Positions 1 to 6,111 of a DNA stretch of 28,266 nucleotides are shown one piece after another. The translations under genes and the position numbers were made by a program. How positions within the stretch are numbered: the first letter of the stretch is position 1; every line of letters starts with the position of its first letter. Origin of the DNA: Nitrospirota bacterium (GTDB taxonomy: Bacteria > Nitrospirota_A > Leptospirillia > Leptospirillales > Leptospirillaceae). The DNA lies in the NCBI GenBank assembly GCA_021829515.1, contig JAKBPM010000011.1, positions 1-28,266 of the forward strand, given 5' to 3'. Under the pieces are notes generated by a model. The model made no database searches. It saw nothing but the letters and a program-made list of their open reading frames with translations, and was not told where the DNA came from.

Positions 1-290
1 TTAAGAGAAACACCCGTCATCTCCCGCCAAAAATCCTCTCCTGCTTTATAAGTCAGGGTATTTATTGGGAATGGACGATGAACGCCATCACATAAGCAAA
101 GCAAATGCCAGATTTTTAATCTTTATAAAATAATGTTTTTATTTTTTTGGGCGATTTTTTTCTCTTCCCTTTGAAACGCATGTTTCATAGATGTATTTCA
201 AATATTTTTATTGAGGCAAGGTGCAGGAAACGAAAAAACCTGAAAACGGAGAAGGGCCGTATCGAAGATCAAAGAAAAAACCGGATCAAT
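1..290. other. AT-rich gene-free left edge
   Basis: I see no convincing gene here. The short open frame beginning near 147 has no ribosome-binding site and its composition looks non-coding. The stretch is AT-rich with several T runs (about 136-170) and holds one perfect dyad at 172-187, listed separately. It may be the upstream region of a gene lying to the left of the window. Confidence 0.5.
172..187. promoter_or_regulatory. Palindromic operator-like site, copy 1
   Basis: TGAAACGCATGTTTCA has perfect 6-bp arms (TGAAAC/GTTTCA) around GCAT. The same core recurs at 1428-1443 and, with one change, at 1658-1671. A repeated short dyad at both ends of the desaturase gene suggests a binding site for a dimeric repressor, for example of TetR type. 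The identity of the regulator is inference. Confidence 0.4.
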
Positions 291-318
291 AAAAGACAGG
301 GGCCGATGAACTGGCCCC
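291..318 (-). terminator. Probable terminator of the desaturase gene
   Basis: On the minus strand, just past the desaturase stop codon, a 6-bp GC stem (GGGGCC / GGCCCC, plus-strand 299-304 and 313-318) with an 8-nt loop is followed by TGTCTTTT. The U-tract is short and interrupted, so this is a moderate call. Confidence 0.45.
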
Positions 319-347
319 CGGAAGAAGGGATATATTGGCGGGTACGA

Positions 348-1217
348 TCAGTTCAGGGAAGAGGCAATGGGGGAGGGGCTCTCCATCCCGGCACGCATCC
401 GGGCGGAGGCTCGGTGGAGAGGCACGGAAAGCTGAGGGTGACGTTCCGCTGAGTGCTCGAGATGCTCAGCAAGAACGCCTACCGGGAATTTCCGGTGGTA
501 TCCCGGAGCTTCCCGGGACATGAGAATCGCCCGTCTTCTATAGTCTTTAAGCGTATTGTGAAGAGGCATCCGGTAAGACAGAGAAACCTCAAGGATCAGA
601 TCGATCGCCCGTTCTCCATGGGCATCGAGATAGGCATCGAGAATCTTTGAGAAAAACGCAAAATGACGGGATTCATCTTTTGCCAGCTGCCGAAGGAGAT
701 GGGCCAGCACCGGTTCAGAGACCGCTTTTGAAAGGCACTGGTAATAAAGCTGTGTCGCCTTTTCCTGGAGAAACGTATAGGTAAAGACCTGTACCGGTTC
801 GGAAAATCCGATCGAGAAAGGTTTTATCGACTCTTCGATCATGTCGTTCAAGAGCTTGTCGGTGCTTGGAGCGATGTCTGCCGCCAACTGGTAAAGGGCA
901 AGGGCTTCGGCATGACGGTCCTCTTCAAGCCCCCATCGGATAATAAAATGAAAAAGCTCCCGGTTGTGGATCGAATGTTTCAGTTCCCGGCCGCCGTCGA
1001 TGGGAAAGCGGGAGAGATAGTCCGAAATATAGGTGGGTGTGTGGTTTTCGATATGGGTGACGAAGATGACCGCCTCTTTCTGTCCCTGGGTCAAAAGGGA
1101 CGAGTCGATCTCCTGTTTCTCCAGGAGTCCGAAGCGATTCCAGTCGGAATCGTCCGCCAGGCGGTTATAGTCGCTGATCAAAGGTCGCAGTGTGTGGACA
1201 TCAAGGGTCAGATTCAC
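348..1217 (-). CDS. Acyl-ACP desaturase-like ferritin-fold di-iron protein
   Basis: Soluble, helical, 289-aa protein with the di-iron ligand pattern of acyl-[acyl-carrier-protein] desaturases and related ferritin-like oxidases. An EExxH motif lies at residues 98-102 (EEDRH) and a second ExxH at 182-185 (ESRH). Candidate bridging glutamates are E57 in an earlier helix and E152 in QEKATQ. Such enzymes insert a double bond into ACP-bound acyl chains using O2 and reduced ferredoxin, adjusting membrane fluidity. The start is GTG at 1217, preceded by TGGAG six bases upstream. The gene stands alone, divergent from the HTH protein at 1665, and repeated dyads lie in the shared upstream region and beyond its 3' end. 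There is no signal peptide. The substrate cannot be told from the sequence; another ferritin-like oxygenase is possible. Confidence 0.8.
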   Translation of the reverse strand: MNLTLDVHTLRPLISDYNRLADDSDWNRFGLLEKQEIDSSLLTQGQKEAVIFVTHIENHTPTYISDYLSRFPIDGGRELKHSIHNRELFHFIIRWGLEEDRHAEALALYQLAADIAPSTDKLLNDMIEESIKPFSIGFSEPVQVFTYTFLQEKATQLYYQCLSKAVSEPVLAHLLRQLAKDESRHFAFFSKILDAYLDAHGERAIDLILEVSLSYRMPLHNTLKDYRRRAILMSREAPGYHRKFPVGVLAEHLEHSAERHPQLSVPLHRASARMRAGMESPSPIASSLN

Positions 1218-1407
1218 AGGTTACTCCAATGGAAGAAGGTTTCGGGGCCCGCATGGTCAAACAGATTGGTACAAAATGGCCAACCGCCCATGAGATTCCC
1301 CTTAAAAAGGCACAAAAAACGAACCACAAAAGATATAGCAATTTTCATGCTATCTAATAAAATTTATATTTTTAAATGAGTTATGGATTTATGATTGGAG
1401 TGAGGAA

Positions 1408-1443
1408 TGAAACATCTTTCAGGTTTTCGAAACGGATGTTTCA
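1408..1443. promoter_or_regulatory. Tandem operator-like dyads, copy 2
   Basis: Two dyads lie side by side. TGAAACATCTTTCA (1408-1421) is imperfect. CGAAACGGATGTTTCA (1428-1443) has perfect GAAAC/GTTTC arms around GGAT. The second matches copy 1 (172-187) at every core position except one spacer base. Their place between the divergent genes suits regulation of one or both. Confidence 0.45.
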
Positions 1444-1569
1444 TCTGTCATGGTGATTATCTTTTGTGATGGGTGTTTTGGAGATAGATCGATTGGAATG
1501 TTCTTTTCAGCAGGTCTGAGTGTGTACTGAATTAACTCATTATCAATTTTATATAAAATGAAATTATTC

Positions 1570-1598
1570 TTGAAAAATGAATGAAAAAAGTGTATTTT
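1570..1598 (+). promoter_or_regulatory. Sigma70-like promoter for the HTH protein
   Basis: TTGAAA (1570-1575, 5/6 to consensus) and TATTTT (1593-1598, 4/6) are separated by exactly 17 bases. This would place a transcript start near 1605 and give a 5' leader of about 60 nt before the ATG at 1665. Confidence 0.4.
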
Positions 1599-1657
1599 CC
1601 CCGGGCTCTTCTTTATAGGGGAGAGTGGAACAACAAGAAGCTTTTCAACAAAAAATA

Positions 1658-1671
1658 GAAACGGATGGTTC
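1658..1671. promoter_or_regulatory. Operator-like site overlapping a start codon, copy 3
   Basis: GAAACGGATGGTTC differs from the core of copy 2 at a single base and spans the ATG of the downstream gene. It could serve autoregulation or be a chance resemblance. No Shine-Dalgarno sequence is seen at this start. Confidence 0.3.
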
Positions 1672-2366
1672 TTTTGCCAAAAGTCACACTGATTTTTGAT
1701 CGTTCTCTTGAGCGACTGCTTCCTCCCAATCGGCCTTTTTCAGAGTCGTGGGTGTTTGTCAAAAACTGGAATGAAATCATGCCATATCTCGAAGTTCTGA
1801 AACCGGCCAGAATGATCCTGAACTCACGATTTCCCGATCCTCCCGATGTGATATGGCGGGACCTGATGATTCCACCCGTCATTCTGGTCGGGGAGGAATC
1901 CAAAAAACTGTCCATCCGGAAGTGGCTTGCTTTTCTGCCTGTACTGGATCAGGTGGTATCGAAAGAAGAATTTGTCTCCCGATACGAATTCATACTGGAT
2001 TCACCTCCTTTTTCCGGAAGCTCTTCTCCGGAGTCCTGGCTGCCCCTTCCCGGAGGATTCCAGGATTTTCTGGGGTATTACCAGCATTTCAAGAGAGCGC
2101 GCTACATGCTTACGGACCACCAGTGGAAGATCCTTCAGATGATTGGAAGGTTGGGAGATGTCGGCCTGGTGGCAAAAGAGATGGATCGCCATCCGAGAAC
2201 CATTCGGGACCAGATTGAAAAGATCGGGAAAAAAATGGAGCCCCTCGATGTGGAAAGCTTTTTCCGGAAGCCGGTGGCGGCCATGATCGATCAGGTTCCC
2301 GGGTGGTCGGTCAAATTTTCCGAACGAAGAGATCCCCGCCACACCCCCTCCGATCAAACCCCCTGA
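1665..2366 (+). CDS. Degenerate response-regulator-like HTH protein
   Basis: 233-aa protein of uncertain role. The C-terminal third (about 150-195) reads as a LuxR/NarL-type helix-turn-helix: LTDHQWKILQMI, then VAKEMDRHPRTIRDQIEKIG, the usual LTxxEwxVL / ia..l..s.rTV..hi pattern. The N-terminal 110 residues could be a pseudo-receiver: IPPVILVGEE and VVSKEEFVSRYEFIL fit the beta4 and beta5-alpha5 positions, but no phosphoacceptor aspartate is visible where one is expected. It is therefore probably a DNA-binding regulator that does not use phosphorylation. The frame is closed by TAG at 1656, so ATG 1665 is the first possible start, although it lacks a good ribosome-binding site. A hairpin terminator follows. 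No partner kinase is adjacent. Family assignment is inference from pattern only. Confidence 0.6.
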   Translation: MVLLPKVTLIFDRSLERLLPPNRPFSESWVFVKNWNEIMPYLEVLKPARMILNSRFPDPPDVIWRDLMIPPVILVGEESKKLSIRKWLAFLPVLDQVVSKEEFVSRYEFILDSPPFSGSSSPESWLPLPGGFQDFLGYYQHFKRARYMLTDHQWKILQMIGRLGDVGLVAKEMDRHPRTIRDQIEKIGKKMEPLDVESFFRKPVAAMIDQVPGWSVKFSERRDPRHTPSDQTP

Positions 2367-2390
2367 TCCTATGTTTCTTCGAATCACTTG

Positions 2391-2432
2391 TCCCCCGTCA
2401 GGTCAGGACCTGGCGGGGGATGTTCTTTTTTT
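2391..2432 (+). terminator. Rho-independent terminator inside the 3' end of mutM
   Basis: A 14-bp stem with one G.T pair (TCCCCCGTCAGGTC / GACCTGGCGGGGGA, 2391-2420) is followed by TGTTCTTTTTTT. It terminates rightward transcription from the HTH gene. The right arm and the T-tract lie within the last codons of mutM on the other strand, so the T-tract doubles as lysine codons there. Confidence 0.8.
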
Positions 2433-3278
2433 GGGCTGGCAACGCAGGCAAAAATAACTGGATCGGCCTCCCTCCTCTTTTTTGAGAATCGGACTCTTGC
2501 AGAGTGGACAAGGTGATCCATCGAGTCCATACACCTGCAGCTGGCTCTGGTTCCCCCCTTCTTCTCCGAAGGCGTCCTTAAAGCTGTGGATAGAGCTTCC
2601 TCCACGATCGATGGCTTTCTGGAGGACAACTGCGGAAGATTCGAGGATGCGGCGCGCCTCGGCCCCTGTTATCCGGAAGCCTTTCCGGTCCGGGTGGATC
2701 CCGGATTCAAAAAGAATTTCCGAGACATAGATATTCCCGATCCCACTCGCGATCTTCTGGTCGAGGAGAATCGTCCGGATCGAACGCCGGGAAGCCCGGA
2801 TACTGTGTTCAAACTGTTCGGCCCGGATTTTGAGAATATCGGGGCCGGTCGTTTGAAGGATCCCGGAAAGAGCTATGTCGGTTTGCCACTCGACTCGTCC
2901 GAAACGTCGGGGATCCCGGTAAGACAGGAGCCTCTCGCCTTCGGGGGTCTCAAGAGTGATGGCCAGATGGGTATGAATGGTTGTTTGGGAGGGTTGGAGG
3001 GGGAGTTGGGAATCCTGCCTGTTACCGGATATGTTCCATTGCCCCGACATGCCGAGTCTGGTCAGGAGCGTCCCGGACTCACCGGCAGGAGATTTCATGG
3101 AGAAAAGAAGAACTTTCCCGATGCGGCCCAAGTCGGAAAATTGCCATCCCGAAAGATCCGGTATGTCGGACAGGAAGATTTTTGGATAAGGGCCGCTCCG
3201 GAGAGAGCGCACACGGGATCCCAAAAGAACGGGAAGAAGTTGTTTGCGGATTGTTTCGGCTTCTGGAAGTTCTGGCAT
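2403..3278 (-). CDS. mutM: Formamidopyrimidine-DNA glycosylase (Fpg/MutM)
   Basis: Base-excision repair enzyme that removes 8-oxoguanine and formamidopyrimidines from DNA and nicks the abasic site. At 291 aa it has the full family architecture. The N-terminus is MPELPEAET, which after Met removal exposes the catalytic Pro, with the following Glu. A conserved lysine lies in GRIGK (51-55). The helix-two-turn-helix region includes ASGIGNIYVSEILFESGIHP. The C-terminal zinc finger is CPLC-x16-CLRC, the canonical spacing. It is a stand-alone gene convergent with the HTH protein. The Shine-Dalgarno is weak, but the N-terminal motif fixes the start at ATG 3278. An aerobic, metal-rich habitat would fit a need for oxidative-damage repair, but that is inference. 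Confidence 0.97.
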   Translation of the reverse strand: MPELPEAETIRKQLLPVLLGSRVRSLRSGPYPKIFLSDIPDLSGWQFSDLGRIGKVLLFSMKSPAGESGTLLTRLGMSGQWNISGNRQDSQLPLQPSQTTIHTHLAITLETPEGERLLSYRDPRRFGRVEWQTDIALSGILQTTGPDILKIRAEQFEHSIRASRRSIRTILLDQKIASGIGNIYVSEILFESGIHPDRKGFRITGAEARRILESSAVVLQKAIDRGGSSIHSFKDAFGEEGGNQSQLQVYGLDGSPCPLCKSPILKKEEGGRSSYFCLRCQPKKRTSPARS

Positions 3279-3613
3279 GAGGATATTCTAGCATGGTCAC
3301 TTGCCGATAAATCTTCCCCTGTTTATTTTAAGAGGCGTGCTTCGCAGATGGAATTCGCGAGGTCAATGATGTCTGCGCATTATGATGAAAAATCTTTTCC
3401 TGATTGTATTTTTGTCGGGGACCGGGTCAAGATGATGTCGGAGTGCCCATCCTTGATATCCATTTGAGAATGGATTCTTCGTTTGCCGCAGCTGGTTTCT
3501 GTCGTCAGAACCGAAAACCGGGAAATCAGAGAATACATTTTCTCCCTGGGGGGATCGGTTTTTTTCGATCGTGTATTAGACTGTAGGCTCTTTTATTTTT
3601 TGAAACTGATGAG
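3279..3613. other. Gene-free spacer upstream of mutM
   Basis: No supported gene is present. Open frames here are shadows or run out without codon structure. A short inverted repeat GATCG-N8-CGATC sits near 3553-3570. It is the left part of a decayed accessory stretch reaching to about 4250. Confidence 0.4.
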
Positions 3614-3805
3614 ATGATGGTATATTTTCTATACCATGTTCAACATCGCCCAAGTCTATTGGAACTACCGGTAAAAACAGAAGATGGGTCCAGATATTTG
3701 GAGATAGGGCTGACCAATCGGGAACACTGGTCGGCCATCATTACCTGCAGAGATAGAGTGATTCGCCTGATTTCCGTCCGTAGTTCGATGAGGGTGATGG
3801 TATGA
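3614..3805 (+). pseudogene. BrnT-like toxin remnant (C-terminal part)
   Basis: The 63-codon frame matches the C-terminal half of BrnT-family RelE-fold toxins: GSRYLEIGLT, then a strand region ending DRVIRLISVRSS, compared with the family pattern ERxixIGlt...ge.irIISaR. The usual N-terminal YEWDxxKxxxNxxKHGV segment is absent and I could not find it in the other frames upstream. The usual tail after ISAR is also lost. It is directly followed by antitoxin-like fragments, the normal BrnT-BrnA order. I read it as a truncated, non-functional toxin gene; a diverged small protein is the alternative. Confidence 0.45.
3617..3637. promoter_or_regulatory. Perfect 8-bp dyad at the toxin-remnant start
   Basis: ATGGTATA (3617-3624) and TATACCAT (3630-3637) are perfect inverted arms around TTTTC. 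The position, at the head of a toxin-antitoxin-like fragment, suits a former autoregulatory operator. It could equally be chance. Confidence 0.25.
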
Positions 3806-3961
3806 CTGTTGTTCTGGAGTTACTCAAATCGAAGCGAAGATTGCGAGCCAAAAAGCGCGTTTGGATCGGGAAGCAGGGAAGACTGTATGACCCGGCAATC
3901 CATTATCAAGGTATGGTTTGCCGAACGACTTGAACAGTTGCCCGTGCATTCCCATTCTTGA
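3804..3961 (+). pseudogene. Frameshifted CopG/BrnA-like antitoxin remnant
   Basis: Two frames together resemble the C-terminal half of a ribbon-helix-helix antitoxin of the CopG/BrnA kind. Frame starting 3813 gives QIEAKIASQKARLDREAGKT. A shift near 3885 leads to TRQSIIKVWFAERLEQ (from 3890), the typical final helix. A stop follows at 3959. The N-terminal DNA-binding strand is not visible. The frameshift and the truncated toxin upstream indicate a dead toxin-antitoxin pair. Confidence 0.45.
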
Positions 3962-3974
3962 CTTTTCATCACAA

Positions 3975-4031
3975 GGCTTAAGCCGCCAACTTTAGTTGGT
4001 CAGCTCTAGAGCCAATTCTATAGAGCTGACC
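3975..4031. repeat. Cluster of three inverted repeats (possible transposon end)
   Basis: Three dyads follow one another. GGCTTAAGCC (3975-3984) is a perfect palindrome. CCAAC-TTTA-GTTGG (3986-3999) is a small hairpin. GGTCAGCTCTA-N12-TAGAGCTGACC (3998-4031) is a perfect 11-bp hairpin. Subterminal hairpins like these are typical of IS200/IS605-type ends, and a TnpB-like fragment lies just beside them. The exact element boundary cannot be set. Confidence 0.4.
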
Positions 4032-4038
4032 ATGATGA

Positions 4039-4217
4039 CTATGGCAGGGAATCACGGACCCGCCCCCAAGCGGACGCTGTCGTGGACGTTTCCGGTCTTT
4101 CAAGCGGATATTTCTCTCTCTTCTGGATGTCATTTCCAGAAGCCGACGGATCCCCCGTTGGGCAATGACCCGGCTGGCGTTTTGAGCGGCGTTCTTTTTG
4201 AGTCCACAGCGCTGTCA
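4039..4217 (-). pseudogene. Decayed TnpB-type C-terminal fragment
   Basis: On the minus strand, one frame reads CGLKKNAAQNASRVIAQRGI, close to the conserved CG...DxNAaxNIlxrG end of TnpB/OrfB proteins of IS200/IS605-family elements. After a frameshift the adjoining frame reads ERPETSTTASAWGRV and ends at a stop at 4039-4041. The usual aspartate in DxNAA is replaced by Ala and everything upstream of about 4217 is missing. Only about 60 codons survive, joined directly to the leader of the next gene. The neighbouring hairpins support a mobile-element scar. Confidence 0.4.
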
Positions 4218-4221
4218 GACG

Positions 4222-4243
4222 AACCGGCCTGGAAAGGCCGGTT
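4222..4243. repeat. 8-bp perfect hairpin upstream of amgK
   Basis: AACCGGCC-TGGAAA-GGCCGGTT forms an 8-bp stem with a 6-nt loop, 28 bases before the preferred amgK start. It has no U-tract in either direction, so a terminator is unlikely. It may be part of the mobile-element scar or of the amgK leader. Confidence 0.4.
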
Positions 4244-4270
4244 GTTTGGATGAATGGAGAAGGATTCCTG

Positions 4271-5356
4271 ATGATAACAATGCAGTCACCACTTTCCAAT
4301 GATGTGAACGATTGGCTCCATTTCCGAATGAAAAAGGTTTTCCCTGTTCTTTCCGGCGATGGGCCAGACAGTCTTGAGGTCATCCCGCTGACAGGAGACG
4401 CCTCCAACAGACGATATTACAGGGTGGTTTCAAAGACTGCTCCCCTGTCGGCGATCCTGATGGTCAAGGGAAAGCCGGAGGGTTTCAAGGCATCGGAGGA
4501 AAAAACAGGCCGGGGAGAAAATTCGCCCCCGGGCGATCCTTTTCTCCTGATCGGAAAATTGCTTTCCGCATCATCACTTCCGGTGCCAGAAATTCTGGGA
4601 GAAAACGACGACGGTTCCCTTCTGTTGCAAGAAGATCTGGGGGATTGGAGCCTGTACTCTTATCTTCAGGAGCATCCGGAGGAAGAGAGTCTTCTGTCCT
4701 GGCGGATTCTGGATCTTTTGCTCTCCTTCGGAAGACAAACCATTCCGGGGGAGTTCTCGTGGCTTAAATCACGGGTCTATTCTGAGGAGCTCCTTTTCTG
4801 GGAGTTCGAGCATTTTCTCGAATATGGAGTCTCCCTTTCCGACAAGAGCGCGCTTTCAACAATACGCTCCCTCTTTCAGGAAGAGGCATCGGTCCTTTCC
4901 GGACGATTGCCACTCGTTCCGGTCCATCGGGACTTTCATTCCAGAAACATCATGATCGCTGGACGAGGGGCTGTCTTGATTGATTTTCAGGATATGCTGA
5001 TGGGCTCTCCCCTGTATGATCTGGCCTCCTGGGTGTTTGATGCTTACAGGGTTCTTCCCGACGATTTGCTCAATGAGCTGGTTTCGGGACATTACCATCG
5101 CGGGATCAGCCTCGGGATTCTTCCAGGGAGTCTTTCCGAAGGAGAGCACAGAAACCTTCTCGCTAGAATGGCTCTCCAGCGAAATCTGAAGGCTTGTGGC
5201 CGGTTTTTCTATATTCGGGATGTCAAGGGTAATCCCGGGTATATGCAAGCGGTCTCCGGAACACATCGGAATATGAAGCGACTGGCTCTCTGGGAGCCAT
5301 CCGTTGCGCCTCTTGTGCAATCCTTTCTTCCTTTTCTCAGAAACCCGGAAAAGTAA
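4271..5356 (+). CDS. amgK: AmgK-like cell-wall amino-sugar kinase (APH fold)
   Basis: Aminoglycoside-phosphotransferase-fold kinase. AmgK enzymes phosphorylate MurNAc and GlcNAc at the anomeric position, feeding MurU in peptidoglycan recycling that bypasses de novo, fosfomycin-sensitive synthesis. Visible motifs are GDASNRRYYRV near the N-terminus, the LLLQEDLGD hinge-like segment, the catalytic loop VPVHRDFHSRNIM, and the metal-binding IDFQDMLMGSPLYDLAS. ATG 4271 is chosen because GGAGAAGG lies 8 bases upstream. An in-frame ATG at 4250 has no ribosome-binding site. Length is 361 aa from this start, normal for the family. The adjacent uridylyltransferase, 2 bp downstream, makes the recycling role much more likely than antibiotic resistance. 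Confidence 0.82.
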   Translation: MITMQSPLSNDVNDWLHFRMKKVFPVLSGDGPDSLEVIPLTGDASNRRYYRVVSKTAPLSAILMVKGKPEGFKASEEKTGRGENSPPGDPFLLIGKLLSASSLPVPEILGENDDGSLLLQEDLGDWSLYSYLQEHPEEESLLSWRILDLLLSFGRQTIPGEFSWLKSRVYSEELLFWEFEHFLEYGVSLSDKSALSTIRSLFQEEASVLSGRLPLVPVHRDFHSRNIMIAGRGAVLIDFQDMLMGSPLYDLASWVFDAYRVLPDDLLNELVSGHYHRGISLGILPGSLSEGEHRNLLARMALQRNLKACGRFFYIRDVKGNPGYMQAVSGTHRNMKRLALWEPSVAPLVQSFLPFLRNPEK

Positions 5357-5358
5357 GG

Positions 5359-6111
5359 GTGGAGAAAGGTTCTGATGTCACAGGATTTGTCCTGATGGCG
5401 GGAGCGGGATCCCGTCTCAGGGGGATTTTCCCGAACATCCCGAAGCCTCTTGTTCCAGTCGACGGGGTTCCCATGGGAATCCGGGTCATCCGTCAAATGA
5501 GGGATGCCGGAATATCACGGATCATCGTCAACCTTCACCATGATGCCGGGACAATCCGGGAGGGGATCAGCCGGGCTCTTCCATCGGGTATCGAGATTCT
5601 CTGGTCTTATGAGGATATTGTCATGGGGACAGGAGGAGGGATTCTTCATGCAAAACCATTTTTTCAGGAATCGGATATCCTTGTGGTTGCCACATGCGAT
5701 ATCCTGACAGGGTACGATCTGGGCAAGGGGATCTTGGCTCACCGGACATCCGGTGAAAGGATTTCTCTGGTTCTGTCTCCATCCGGGCCGGAATCCGAAT
5801 CCGGAAGGATTGCCACGACTCAAAATGAGGGTGTTGCATTCCCTCCATTCGATTCGGTGGCGGGGGATGTTCCCCATTTTTTTACGGGGATTCATCTGAT
5901 CAGACCCGGTGTGTTTTCAGGTCTTGGAGAAAATCTCGCTCCACCTTTTTCTATCGTGGAGCTTTATCGGGAATATCTCGGAAAAGGTGGTTTTATCCGG
6001 GCCCAGGTAACATCCGAGCCCTGGCTCGATCTGGGAACGGAAGATGGATATCGCCACCGCGAATCATTCCTGGAAGAATTGAGGCAAGGGAGCGGGAGGA
6101 GGGAAAGGTAA
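5359..6111 (+). CDS. murU: MurU-like nucleotidyltransferase (MurNAc-1-P uridylyltransferase)
   Basis: Sugar-1-phosphate nucleotidyltransferase of about 250 aa, the short form typical of MurU, which makes UDP-MurNAc from MurNAc-1-phosphate and UTP. The N-terminal signature is VLMAGAGSRL followed by KPLVPV (29-34); a GTGGG loop contacts the base, and ATCDI takes the place of the usual GD metal site. WLDLGTEDGYRHRESF near the end is the standard WxDxGTxxxyxxa region. It starts at GTG 5359, two bases after the amgK stop, so the two are translationally linked. The last 119 bp overlap the 3' end of anmK on the other strand. The substrate is inferred from the amgK and anmK neighbours; a different hexose-1-phosphate is possible. 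Confidence 0.8.
   Translation: MEKGSDVTGFVLMAGAGSRLRGIFPNIPKPLVPVDGVPMGIRVIRQMRDAGISRIIVNLHHDAGTIREGISRALPSGIEILWSYEDIVMGTGGGILHAKPFFQESDILVVATCDILTGYDLGKGILAHRTSGERISLVLSPSGPESESGRIATTQNEGVAFPPFDSVAGDVPHFFTGIHLIRPGVFSGLGENLAPPFSIVELYREYLGKGGFIRAQVTSEPWLDLGTEDGYRHRESFLEELRQGSGRRER

Larger units (their letters stand above)
1218..1664. promoter_or_regulatory. Divergent regulatory region between desaturase and HTH gene
   Basis: This AT-rich spacer of about 450 bp has no gene. It contains a 6-bp dyad ATAGCA-N7-TGCTAT at 1335-1353, a pair of TGAAAC-type dyads at 1408-1421 and 1428-1443, and a sigma70-like promoter at 1570-1598 for the rightward gene. The desaturase promoter is probably in the AT-rich part around 1320-1375, but I cannot place it with confidence. 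Confidence 0.5.

Noticed and set aside
147..452. Open frame at the left edge
   Set aside because: No ribosome-binding site, odd composition, and the 3' part is antisense to the desaturase.
4039..4407. 122-aa minus-strand frame across the amgK start
   Set aside because: Antisense to the amgK coding start for its first half; only the distal part looks like a transposase-type fragment and it is frameshifted.
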